From Variovorax flavidus (GTDB lineage: Bacteria > Pseudomonadota > Gammaproteobacteria > Burkholderiales > Burkholderiaceae_C): DNA of 64,000 nt. Numbering within the stretch: the stretch's first letter is position 1; every line of letters starts with the position of its first letter. Location of the stretch: positions 806,001 to 870,000 of the forward strand of contig NZ_JASZYE010000002.1 of NCBI RefSeq assembly GCF_030317145.1, written 5' to 3'. The notes under the pieces were generated by a model that saw only the letters and a list, made by a program, of their open reading frames with translations, made no database searches and was not told where the DNA came from. Both the position numbers and the translations under genes were made by a program. This document shows positions 9,315-17,173 of the stretch, piece after piece.

Positions 9315-11168
9315 TCATCCATTCTGCTGCCGCACCGGCCACGTGGCGCAGAAGGTCGCGCCGCCCTGGGGATTGTTGAAGGCCGTGAGCGTGCCGCGAT
9401 GGGCCGTGACGATGGACTGGCAGATGGCAAGCCCGATCCCCGTGCCGCCGGACTTGGTGCTCCAGAAGGCGCTGAAGACGTTCTTGATGTCCGCGGGCGC
9501 GATGCCGCTGCCCTGGTCGGTCACGAGGAGGCGAACCTTTGCGCCATCGAGATCGGTGCGGATCTCCAGCCGTCGTCGCGCCGGGTCGATGTCGTTCATG
9601 GCGTCGGCCGCATTCAGGATGAGATTGAGCAGCACCTGCTGCAGCTGCACCCGGCCGCCATCGACCAGCGGCAAGGGAGCGAGTTCGGTGGCGGGCGTGA
9701 CGTGTCGGGTCATCAGTTCGGAGCGCGCGAGCTCGAGCGTCTCCGTCACCAGTTCGTTCAGGTCCATCGGCGCCAGCTGCAGCTCGCCGCGCCGGAAGAG
9801 CGCGCCCAGGCGGCGGATGACCTCCGCCGCGCGCAGGTCCTCGGTGATGATGTCGTCGCAGATGTCCTTGAGTTCGGCAAGGTCGGGGTGCTCGCGGCCG
9901 AGCATCTTGCGCGCTGCCTCGGCGTTGCCGAGGATCGCCGCCAGCGGCTGGTTCAGCTGGTGCGCGATGGCGGCGGAGAGCTGGCCCATCATCGACACGC
10001 GGGTCATGTGGGTCAGTGCGGCGCGGTCCTTCTCGGCCTGCAGATCCGCCTGCTTGCGCTCCAAGGCGGTCCGGCGGCGCAATCGCCGCTCGACGAGCAA
10101 CGCGGCGATCAGCGCCGCCTGGATCAGCATCACCGCGAGGATGAGCAGCAACTGGCCGCGGTGCGCTTCCCAGAAGGTGGGCTCCCTGAAGTGAACGATG
10201 GCATCGGGCGGAATGTCGGCAATGCCCCAACGCCGCGTCTGCCGCCAGTCGACCTGCGGCACCGACGGCGAGCTTGCGGGCAGGCCCAGGGCGGCGGGCG
10301 GCGTGCCGTCGAGCAGCTTGTCGACCGCGATCGCCGCCTGTCGCCCCATCTCCACGTAGCCCGCCATGCGACCGCCGACCACGCCCGTGCCGATGAAGGT
10401 GCTGAAAGGGCCGTAGACCGGTGCACCGGCCGCCGCGGTGGCGATGAGCGCAGCCGCTTCGCGGGGCGAGAACTCGCGGCTCGCGCCGTCCCGGAAATAG
10501 CCCGGCGTGAACACGACGTCCTCTTTCGACAGTGCGCCGAGCCTTGCCTTCAGCGCATCGGTCGGCAGGCCCGGGAGGAATTCGACGGGCACGCGAATGC
10601 CGAGGCGGGCGATGTCGGCGCGGATCTGGGATTCCCAGATGAGGTCCCGGGCGCTCGAACCCGTGACCACCACCAGCCGCTGCGCACCCGGATGCCAGTG
10701 CAAGGCTTGCGCGATGGTGCCGCCAAAGTCGTAGTCGACCGGCACGCCGACGACACCGGCGGGCAGCGGCGCGACGGACTGCAGGTACCTCTTGTCGACG
10801 GCCAGGTGGACCACCGGCACCTCCGGAAACAGCCCGTCGCGATGGCGCAGCATGAATTCGAGCGCGGGCTCGCCAGCCACGACGATGGCGGCCGGCGGCC
10901 GCGTGGCGTACTTCTCCCGCAGGTAGGTGTTGAGGGTCTGGTCGAATGCCGGCCCCGAGAAGGTCGGCCGGTCCAGGAATTCCTCGAAGAGGTCGACGTG
11001 CCGCTGCGCTGTGTTCGCGATCCCTTCGCGCAATCCGCGATCGACCTCGACATTGGCCGGGAGCAGGCGGTTGTTCGAGAAAAGCACCAGCACGTTCCGC
11101 GTCTCCGCTGCCGTCGCAGGCGGCGAGGCCGCAAGGCAGAAGGCAATCAGCAACAGGGCGAGGCGCAT
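9315..11168 (-). CDS. Sensor histidine kinase with periplasmic ABC_sub_bind-like domain
   Basis: 617 aa from the ATG at 11168, which gives a clean signal peptide (RLALLLIAFCLAASPPATA); an in-frame ATG at 11192 adds eight residues. The periplasmic half resembles ABC_sub_bind proteins (VLVLFSNN..., VPVVHLAVD, GVVGVPVDYDF). A membrane helix (LLLILAVMLIQAALIAALLV) follows. The kinase core has the H-box SAAIAHQLNQPLAAILGNAEA, N-box LNLILNAADAM, DQGSGIAP and GGTGIGLAICQSI. This layout is seen in sensor kinases of Burkholderiales and rhizobia. The sensor fold suggests a small-molecule ligand, which is unknown. The stop lies 7 nt before the regulator start. Confidence 0.88.
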   Translation of the reverse strand: MRLALLLIAFCLAASPPATAAETRNVLVLFSNNRLLPANVEVDRGLREGIANTAQRHVDLFEEFLDRPTFSGPAFDQTLNTYLREKYATRPPAAIVVAGEPALEFMLRHRDGLFPEVPVVHLAVDKRYLQSVAPLPAGVVGVPVDYDFGGTIAQALHWHPGAQRLVVVTGSSARDLIWESQIRADIARLGIRVPVEFLPGLPTDALKARLGALSKEDVVFTPGYFRDGASREFSPREAAALIATAAAGAPVYGPFSTFIGTGVVGGRMAGYVEMGRQAAIAVDKLLDGTPPAALGLPASSPSVPQVDWRQTRRWGIADIPPDAIVHFREPTFWEAHRGQLLLILAVMLIQAALIAALLVERRLRRRTALERKQADLQAEKDRAALTHMTRVSMMGQLSAAIAHQLNQPLAAILGNAEAARKMLGREHPDLAELKDICDDIITEDLRAAEVIRRLGALFRRGELQLAPMDLNELVTETLELARSELMTRHVTPATELAPLPLVDGGRVQLQQVLLNLILNAADAMNDIDPARRRLEIRTDLDGAKVRLLVTDQGSGIAPADIKNVFSAFWSTKSGGTGIGLAICQSIVTAHRGTLTAFNNPQGGATFCATWPVRQQNG

Positions 11169-11227
11169 CGTTCCGAGAATGGAATTGCCCATGCCTGTTG
11201 CCCATTGGACCAAGGTGCAGTCGCGAT

Positions 11228-11241
11228 TGCCCCTTGGGGCA
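11228..11241. promoter_or_regulatory. Palindrome upstream of the sensor kinase
   Basis: TGCCCC-TT-GGGGCA has perfect 6-bp arms. It lies 36-60 nt upstream of the two possible kinase starts and 101 nt before the divergent membrane-protein gene. It matches the 7017-7032 palindrome and partly the 8166-8184 one. Inference: site for autoregulation by the FixJ-type regulator. Confidence 0.45.
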
Positions 11242-11342
11242 GTCCAGGGCCGGCACGGGCTGCGGCTGTTTGCCATCGGGCGGCATTCCGCTAGCATTTG
11301 GCGCGCCCCTCGGAACCCCGGGGACCACAGGATTGGCACCGC

Positions 11343-12509
11343 ATGCAGGTCTCGTTCAACAGGCATGGTCCGTTCTATCGCTTGCAGCGCCGTCTCGGGC
11401 TGGTGACTGACACCGATCTCGCGGTAGGCCGCCGCGCCGTGCTGTTCGTGGCGCTGGCGTGGATCCCTGCCGTGGTGCTTGCCGCGTTCGATGGCCTGGC
11501 GCTGGGCCCGGACCACGAGCGGGCCATTCTTCTCGACTTCCGCGCCTATGCATTTGCCATCGCCATTGCGGCCTTCGTGCTCATGGAGGAGATCTCCGAC
11601 CGGCGCATGGTGAAGCTGGTCGGGCAATTCGAGGCCCGCGACATCGTGCCGCAGGCGTCGCGCGGCTGCATGGCGGCGGCGCGGTCCAACATGGAGCGGC
11701 GCACCGGATCGTGGCTGGCGGAGGCCGTCATCCTCGTGCTGGCCTACGTGCTCTCGTACCTCTGGCTCATGCGGGCGCCGATGGGTGCCGATGGGGGCAC
11801 CTGGCATGGGCGCCTGGTCGATGGCTCGCTCCAGCCGACGCTGCCGGGCTGGTGGGCGATGCTCGTGTCGCTGCCGCTCTACTGGTTCTTCCTCGGCCGC
11901 TGGCTGTGGCGGTTCGGGACCTGGGGGCTCATGCTGTACGACATCGCGCGCTGCGACCTGCGCCTGGTCGCCACGCATCCCGACCGCTGCGGCGGCCTGG
12001 CCTTCATGGGGCAGTACCCGCAGACCTATGTGCTGTTCGTCCTTGCGGAGAGCACGGTGGTCTCCGCGACGGTGCTCAAGCTGGTCGTGCATGGCGATGC
12101 GAGCCTGATGGGCTTCAAGTTCGCGCTGCTGGGGATGATCGCCTTCTTCGCCATTGCGTTCGTCCTGCCGTTGCTGGTCTTCACGCCGCGTCTGCTGTCG
12201 CTCAAGCGCGAAGGGCTGGCGCACTACGGTTCGCTCGCCAGCCGCCACAACATCGCCTTCGAGACCAAATGGGTCTCCGCGCGTGAAGTGGAGCCGGCCG
12301 AGGAGATGCTGGGAGCGCCCGACCCGTCCTCGCTGGCGGACCTCGCGGCAGGCTACGACCTGGTCAAGCGCATGCTCCCCGTGCCGATCTCGCTGGAGAG
12401 CGTCGGGCCGATCGTGCTGGCCGCGCTGGTGCCGCTGGTTTGCGTGGCGGCGACCCAGGTGCCGTTTGAGCAGATCGTCGACACGATCAAGACCTTGCTG
12501 CCTCTTTGA
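11343..12509 (+). CDS. Unrecognised multi-pass membrane protein
   Basis: 388 aa with six to eight predicted membrane helices, e.g. AVLFVALAWIPAVVLAAF (near residues 30-47), AYAFAIAIAAFVLM, ILVLAYVLSYLWLM and MLVSLPLYWFFLGRWLW. A charged segment (MEEISDRRMVKLVGQFEARDIVP) and a conserved-looking HPDRCGGLAFMGQ loop lie between helices. I do not recognise a named family. The gene is divergent from the kinase and shares its promoter region, so it may belong to the same response. The start is the ATG that begins MQVSFNRHG; upstream in-frame codons lie in the intergenic region. Confidence 0.75.
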   Translation: MQVSFNRHGPFYRLQRRLGLVTDTDLAVGRRAVLFVALAWIPAVVLAAFDGLALGPDHERAILLDFRAYAFAIAIAAFVLMEEISDRRMVKLVGQFEARDIVPQASRGCMAAARSNMERRTGSWLAEAVILVLAYVLSYLWLMRAPMGADGGTWHGRLVDGSLQPTLPGWWAMLVSLPLYWFFLGRWLWRFGTWGLMLYDIARCDLRLVATHPDRCGGLAFMGQYPQTYVLFVLAESTVVSATVLKLVVHGDASLMGFKFALLGMIAFFAIAFVLPLLVFTPRLLSLKREGLAHYGSLASRHNIAFETKWVSAREVEPAEEMLGAPDPSSLADLAAGYDLVKRMLPVPISLESVGPIVLAALVPLVCVAATQVPFEQIVDTIKTLLPL

Positions 12510-12516
12510 AGCGCGC

Positions 12517-12636
12517 TCAGCCCGACACGGCTTGCGGGGTGGCTGCCGCCTTGGGCGGCTGCGGCTTGGGCTCGCAGCCCGCGAGTGCGACCAGGGCCGC
12601 GCAGACGCAAAGAAACGTGAGATTGCGGTAGTTCAT
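12517..12636 (-). CDS. Mini-lipoprotein, 39 aa
   Basis: A very short but well-formed gene: an ATG preceded by GGAGA at good spacing, then MNYRNLTFLCVCAALVALAGC, a lipoprotein signal peptide with lipobox LAGC (Cys21). The 18-residue mature part is Pro/Lys/Ala-rich (EPKPQPPKAAATPQAVSG). It starts 25 bp after the metallo-hydrolase stop on the same strand, so it is probably the last gene of the peroxiredoxin operon. No function can be assigned. It is comparable to small outer-membrane lipoproteins that act as spacers or assembly aids. Confidence 0.72.
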   Translation of the reverse strand: MNYRNLTFLCVCAALVALAGCEPKPQPPKAAATPQAVSG

Positions 12637-12661
12637 GTCCGTCTCCTTCGGCATCGGGGCC

Positions 12662-13702
12662 TCAGGGCTCCTTGCCGGTCTTCAGCGGGTAACCCGCCTC
12701 CCTCCATGCCTTCATTCCGCCGTCGAGCGCCACGGCGCGCAGGAAGCCCATGGATCGCAGGGTCGCGGCGGCGAGCGTCGAGATGTAGCCCAGTTCGCAG
12801 CAGGCCAGGATGCGCCGCGTGGGGTCGGGCAGGTCCTGGTTCACGCGCAGTTCGAGCTGGCCGCGCGGCAGCAGCCGGGCGCCGGGGATGTGGCCGCCCT
12901 CGTAGGCGTCACGCTCGCGCACGTCGAGCACGATGAGGTCGTCCTCGGCGGCTTCGACCCTCGACCTGAGTTCGGCCAGCGACATGAACGGAACGGTCGA
13001 TGTCGCCTCGGCCAGCAGGCTCGCCACGGTCTTGCCGCCGCTCATGTTCGTGCGCAGGGCCTCGGTGATGTGCGTGGGCATCGTGAGGTTGAGGCTGCGC
13101 ATCATCTCCACGAACTCGGCGCGGTCGCGTTTTTGCAGGCGCGGGTTGGTCGCGATCTCGTCCGCGATGGTCGAGTGGCTGCGCCCCTTGTAGTCGTGCG
13201 CCGGGTACACCTGCAGCGAAGGGTCGAGGTGCAGCAGCCGGTTGAAGAGACTGTCGTAGAGCGCCTCGGGGTCGCCGCTGGGCAGGTCGGTGCGGCCGGT
13301 GCCGCCGATGAGCAGCGTGTCGCCGGTGAAGACGCGGTCCTCGACCTGCAGGCACATCGAGTCGGCCGTGTGGCCCGGCGTGTGCAGGGCCTGCAGCCGC
13401 AGCTTGCCGAGCACGACCATCTCGCCGTCGCCGATGCGCATGTCGACGAAGGGCGCCGGGCTCGCGCGGTGCATGACCACGGGCACGTCGAGCCGCCGCG
13501 CCAGTTCCCTGGTGGCGGAGAAATGGTCGGCGTGCGTGTGCGTGTCGATGAGATAGCGGATGCGCACGCCGTCGCGCGTGGCCAGCGCGAGGTAGTGATC
13601 GATCTGGCTCAGCTCCGGATCGATGAGCGCAGCCACGCAGGTCTGGTCGCAACCGATGAGATAGGACTGGCAACCGCCGGTGGCGACCTGCTCGAAGACC
13701 AT
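12662..13702 (-). CDS. Metallo-beta-lactamase-fold hydrolase fused to rhodanese (persulfide dioxygenase-like)
   Basis: 346 aa. The N-terminal metallo-beta-lactamase fold has THTHADH (metal ligands His55, His57, Asp59, His60), HTPGHTADS and FTGDTLLIGGTGRTD, as in ETHE1/glyoxalase II-type persulfide dioxygenases. The C-terminal rhodanese domain (about 240-340) has VLDVRERDAYEGGHIPGA and a Cys loop ACCELGYIS. Such fusions oxidise glutathione persulfide and pass sulfur on. The start is the ATG at 13702, 14 bp after the peroxiredoxin stop. The operon partner suggests a role in reactive sulfur and peroxide stress. Confidence 0.87.
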   Translation of the reverse strand: MVFEQVATGGCQSYLIGCDQTCVAALIDPELSQIDHYLALATRDGVRIRYLIDTHTHADHFSATRELARRLDVPVVMHRASPAPFVDMRIGDGEMVVLGKLRLQALHTPGHTADSMCLQVEDRVFTGDTLLIGGTGRTDLPSGDPEALYDSLFNRLLHLDPSLQVYPAHDYKGRSHSTIADEIATNPRLQKRDRAEFVEMMRSLNLTMPTHITEALRTNMSGGKTVASLLAEATSTVPFMSLAELRSRVEAAEDDLIVLDVRERDAYEGGHIPGARLLPRGQLELRVNQDLPDPTRRILACCELGYISTLAAATLRSMGFLRAVALDGGMKAWREAGYPLKTGKEP

Positions 13703-13716
13703 GGCGCGCTCGGAGA

Positions 13717-14376
13717 TCAGCCCGGTTGCTTGACCACCCGCAGGTAGGGCTTCGGTGCCTTCCAGCCGTCGGGGAAGAGCTTCTTCGCGTCGTCGTCCGA
13801 GACCGAGCCGGCAATGATCACGTCCTCGCCGTTCTTCCAGTTGGCCGGCGTCGCGACCTTGTGTGCGGCGGTGAGCTGCATCGAATCGAGCACGCGCAGG
13901 ATCTCGTCGAAGTTGCGGCCGGTGGTCATCGGGTAGGTGAGCATCAGCTTGATGCGCTTGTCCGGCCCGATGACGAAGACCGAGCGCACCGTGGCATTGG
14001 TTGCGGCGGTGCGGCCTTCGGAGGTGCCGGGTTCCTCGGCGGGCAGCATGTTGTAGAGCTTGGCCACGGCCAGGTCGGTGTCGCCGATCATGGGGTACTT
14101 CGGCAGGTGGCCCTGCGTTTCCTCGATGTCCTTGGCCCAGCGCTCGTGCGCGTCGACCGGGTCGATGCTCAGGCCGATCAGCTTGGCGTTGCGCTTGGTG
14201 AACTCGGGCTCGATCTTCGCCATGTAGCCCAGCTCGGTCGTGCACACCGGCGTGAAGTCCTTCGGGTGTGAGAACAGCACGGCCCACTTGTCGCCGATCC
14301 AGTCGTGGAACTTGATCGGTCCCTGGGTGGTGTTGGCAGTGAAATCGGGGGTGACGTCGTTGATGCGCAGTGACAT
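13717..14376 (-). CDS. 1-Cys peroxiredoxin (Prx6 family)
   Basis: 219 aa. The active-site segment HPKDFTPVCTTELG gives peroxidatic Cys45. The long C-terminal arm with YPMTTGRNFDEILRVLDSMQ and the Trp/Asn pattern PANWKNGEDVII is typical of the Prx6 subfamily, which reduces hydrogen peroxide and alkyl peroxides in the cytoplasm. AAAGGAG stands 6 nt before the ATG at 14376. It is the first gene of a unit with the persulfide-dioxygenase-like protein and the mini-lipoprotein. A second copy of the family lies at 24908. Confidence 0.93.
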   Translation of the reverse strand: MSLRINDVTPDFTANTTQGPIKFHDWIGDKWAVLFSHPKDFTPVCTTELGYMAKIEPEFTKRNAKLIGLSIDPVDAHERWAKDIEETQGHLPKYPMIGDTDLAVAKLYNMLPAEEPGTSEGRTAATNATVRSVFVIGPDKRIKLMLTYPMTTGRNFDEILRVLDSMQLTAAHKVATPANWKNGEDVIIAGSVSDDDAKKLFPDGWKAPKPYLRVVKQPG

Positions 14377-14471
14377 GTCCGCTCCTTTGAAGTGTGTGGT
14401 GGCAGGCCTGCGGCCGGGGCAACGGGATGCTGGATCGCCAGCCTCAGCGGTCGCCGCAGGGTCAGAAGAAA

Positions 14472-14513
14472 GTACACCACGATCCGATGACCCGTACAAG
14501 CGTACAAGTACAG
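14472..14513. repeat. GTACA repeat cluster in a divergent promoter region
   Basis: GTACA occurs four times here (near 14472, 14494, 14502 and 14508), including a head-to-tail pair CGTACAAG CGTACAAG at 14493-14508. The cluster lies between the divergent peroxiredoxin and acetoacetyl-CoA synthetase genes, 55 to 137 bp from their starts. It could be a regulator-binding region or a leader element. No known site was recognised. Confidence 0.35.
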
Positions 14514-14567
14514 AACCTGTGCTTTCCCCGATTGAGCCGGCGCGGCGCGGCGCGTTAGGCTTCGCAG

Positions 14568-16604
14568 GTGAATCACATCTCTGCTCCTGCCCTTTCCAAG
14601 GTCCCCCAGGTCCCCCAGATCCGTCTCTACCAGGATTGGCTGCGCGACAAGCGCGGGATCTCCTTCGATTCGTACGACGCGCTGTGGCGCTGGTCCGTCA
14701 CCGATCTGCCCGCCTTCTGGCAGAGCATCTGGGATTTCTTCGACATGAAGTCCCCGACGCCGGCCAGCACCGTGCTGGTCGACGCGCACATGCCCGGCAC
14801 GCGCTGGTTTCCCGGCGCACAGGTCAACTACGCGCGCGAAGTGCTGCGCCATGCGGATGCGGCGCACGCGGCCGGCATGCCGGCGATCATCAGCGACAAC
14901 GAACTCGGCGAAGTGCGCGAGATGTCCTGGCCCGAATTGCGCCGCCAGATCGCGGCCTTTGCGCTGACCTTGCGCGACCTCGGCGTGGTGCGCGGCGACC
15001 GTGTCGCGGCCTACCTGCCCAACGTGCCCGAGACGCTGGTCGCCTTCCTCGCGTGCTCGAGCATCGGCGCGGTGTGGAGCGTATGCGCGCCGGACATGGG
15101 CACCGCCGCGGTGGTCGACCGCTTTCGCCAGATCGAGCCCAAGGTGCTGATCGCGGCCGATGGCGTGCATTACGGCGGCAAGGCGCTGGACCGCGGCGCC
15201 GTCGTGCAGGAGCTTCGTGCGGCCCTGCCCAGCGTGAAGCAGCTCGTGCTGGTGAGGACACCCTTCGCCGCGCAGCAGATTCCCGCGGAAGCCGAGTGGA
15301 CGAGCGCCGTCGCGCGCAACGACGAAGCGACCGCTGCCTTCGAGCCCGAATGGCTGCCCTTCGACCACCCGGTCTGGATCGTCTATTCGAGCGGCACCAC
15401 CGGCCTGCCCAAGCCGATCGTGCACGGGCAGGGCGGCATCGTCATCAACATGTATGCGTGCGGCCTGCACCATGACCTGGGGCCGAGCTACAGCGCCAAC
15501 AATTTCGGCGAGCGCTATCACTGGTACAGCTCCACCGGCTGGGTCATGTGGAACTCGCAGCTCTCGGGGCTGGCGTTCGGGTCGACCATCTGCATCTACG
15601 ACGGCAACCCGGCCGGCAGCAAGGAGAAGCCCGACTGGGGCGTGCTGTGGCGCTTCGTGGCGCGGCACAAGGTGACCTTCTTCGGGGCCGGCGCGGCCTA
15701 CTTCAGCAACTGCATGAAGGCGGGGCTCGAAGTGAAGGACTGCGGTGATCTCTCCCGCGTTCGCGCACTCGGCAGCACCGGCTCGCCCTTGCCCGAAGAG
15801 GTGCAGCGCTGGGGCACGGCGCAGGTGCTCGCAGCCGGCTCGCCGGCCGTGTGGTGGTACAACATTTCGGGCGGCACCGACTTCTGCGGCGGCTTTGTCG
15901 GCGGCAACCGCGAGCTGCCCGAAGTGCCGGGACAGATGCAATGCCGCTACCTCGGCGCATCGGTCGAGGCATGGAACGAATCCGGCCAGCCGGTGATCGG
16001 CGAAGTCGGCGAGCTGGTCTGCACCCAACCCATCCCCTCGATGCCGCTCTACCTCTGGGGCGATGAAGGCAACGCGCGCTATCTCTCCAGCTACTTCGAC
16101 ACCTACCCCGGCGTCTGGCGTCACGGCGACTGGATCAGGATCGGCGAGGACGGCGGCTGCATCATCTACGGCCGCAGCGACGCCACCATCAACCGCCAGG
16201 GCCTGCGCATGGGCACCAGCGAGATCTACAGCGCCGTCGAGGGCCTGCCCGAAGTGCTCGATTCCATGGTGGTCGATCTCGAATACCTGGGCCGCGAAAG
16301 CTACATGCCGCTGTTCGTGGTGCTGCGGCCGGGCGTGGCGCTCGACGATGCCATGCGCGCGAAGATCAACAACGCGATCAAGACCTCGCTGTCGCCGCGC
16401 TTCGTGCCCAACGACATCTTCCAGGTCGCGGAGATTCCGCGCACGCTTTCGGGCAAGAAGCAGGAGCTGCCCATCAAGAAGCTCTTGCTCGGCCAGCCGA
16501 TCGAGAAGGTGGTGAACCGCGAGGCGATGGCCAATCCGGGCAGCCTGGACTGGTACGTGGCTTTCGCGGAGCGCCATGCGCAAGCGCACAAGGCGGCCGC
16601 ATGA
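14568..16604 (+). CDS. Acetoacetyl-CoA synthetase
   Basis: 678 aa, the usual length for acetoacetate-CoA ligase. ANL-superfamily motifs: VYSSGTTGLPKPIVHG (AMP binding), WYSSTGWVMWN, GGTDFCGGFVGG and YGRSDATINRQGLRMG, with the catalytic Lys in LSGKKQELPIKK. The family-specific start WFPGAQVNYAREVL is present. It makes acetoacetyl-CoA from acetoacetate, CoA and ATP for ketone-body use or polyhydroxyalkanoate turnover. The start is GTG at 14568 with only a weak ribosome site; no better start is visible. The stop overlaps the next gene by 4 nt. Confidence 0.93.
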   Translation: MNHISAPALSKVPQVPQIRLYQDWLRDKRGISFDSYDALWRWSVTDLPAFWQSIWDFFDMKSPTPASTVLVDAHMPGTRWFPGAQVNYAREVLRHADAAHAAGMPAIISDNELGEVREMSWPELRRQIAAFALTLRDLGVVRGDRVAAYLPNVPETLVAFLACSSIGAVWSVCAPDMGTAAVVDRFRQIEPKVLIAADGVHYGGKALDRGAVVQELRAALPSVKQLVLVRTPFAAQQIPAEAEWTSAVARNDEATAAFEPEWLPFDHPVWIVYSSGTTGLPKPIVHGQGGIVINMYACGLHHDLGPSYSANNFGERYHWYSSTGWVMWNSQLSGLAFGSTICIYDGNPAGSKEKPDWGVLWRFVARHKVTFFGAGAAYFSNCMKAGLEVKDCGDLSRVRALGSTGSPLPEEVQRWGTAQVLAAGSPAVWWYNISGGTDFCGGFVGGNRELPEVPGQMQCRYLGASVEAWNESGQPVIGEVGELVCTQPIPSMPLYLWGDEGNARYLSSYFDTYPGVWRHGDWIRIGEDGGCIIYGRSDATINRQGLRMGTSEIYSAVEGLPEVLDSMVVDLEYLGRESYMPLFVVLRPGVALDDAMRAKINNAIKTSLSPRFVPNDIFQVAEIPRTLSGKKQELPIKKLLLGQPIEKVVNREAMANPGSLDWYVAFAERHAQAHKAAA

Positions 16605-17041
16605 ACAAGCGCACGGCCCTCCTTGCACTCGCTGCCGCCGCCAGCCTTCCGTTGCTGGTGGCGTGCGCATCGTCGATGAGCAACGTCGCCTCGGCCGACA
16701 AGGCGCCACCACTGCGCGTGACAGGCTCCGTCACCTTCCGCGAACGCATCGCGCTCGACCCTTCGGCCGAGATCGTGGTGCAGCTCCTCGACGTGTCGCG
16801 CATGGACGTGGCCGCAGTCGTGCTGGCCGAGCAGCGCATCCGTGCGAACGGCAAGCAGGTGCCTTTCAGCTTCGCATTGAGCGTGGACCCTGCGCGCATC
16901 GATCCGCGCATGCGCTACAACGTCTCGGCGCGCATTCTCGAAGGTGACAAGCTGCTCTTCATCAGCGACACGGCCTATCCGGTGCTGACGCAGGGGCGGG
17001 GCAATACCGCGGATCTGATGCTGGTGCGCGCCAGCCGCTGA
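16601..17041 (+). CDS. YbaY-like lipoprotein
   Basis: 146 aa with a lipoprotein signal peptide ending LLVAC (Cys22). The mature region carries the YbaY pattern: VTGSVTFRERIALDPSAEIVVQLLDVSR, PFSFALSVDP.RIDPRMRYNVSARI and LLFISDTAYPVLTQG. Members are outer-membrane lipoproteins of unclear role. It overlaps the synthetase gene by ATGA, so it is translationally coupled to a central-metabolism enzyme. I see no functional reason for that pairing. Confidence 0.82.
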   Translation: MNKRTALLALAAAASLPLLVACASSMSNVASADKAPPLRVTGSVTFRERIALDPSAEIVVQLLDVSRMDVAAVVLAEQRIRANGKQVPFSFALSVDPARIDPRMRYNVSARILEGDKLLFISDTAYPVLTQGRGNTADLMLVRASR

Positions 17042-17173
17042 TCTGCCTTCGCGAAGGCTGGAACGAGACCCTGTCGCGGTCGTTTCCTTGTTGGCTAAGA
17101 TCGAAAACGCGTCACGGCGATTTGCAAGCAACGTACTTGCATGGCCGGTGAATCGATCTTTCAGGGAGGAAAC

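Noticed and set aside
9139..12248. Long open frames overlapping the kinase on both strands, including an N-terminal extension of the kinase to 12248
   Set aside because: The extension covers the divergent membrane-protein gene, and a good signal peptide begins at the ATG at 11168.
14178..16712. An 844-codon minus-strand frame opposite acetoacetyl-CoA synthetase
   Set aside because: The plus strand has every catalytic motif of the synthetase; the antisense product has no recognisable domain.
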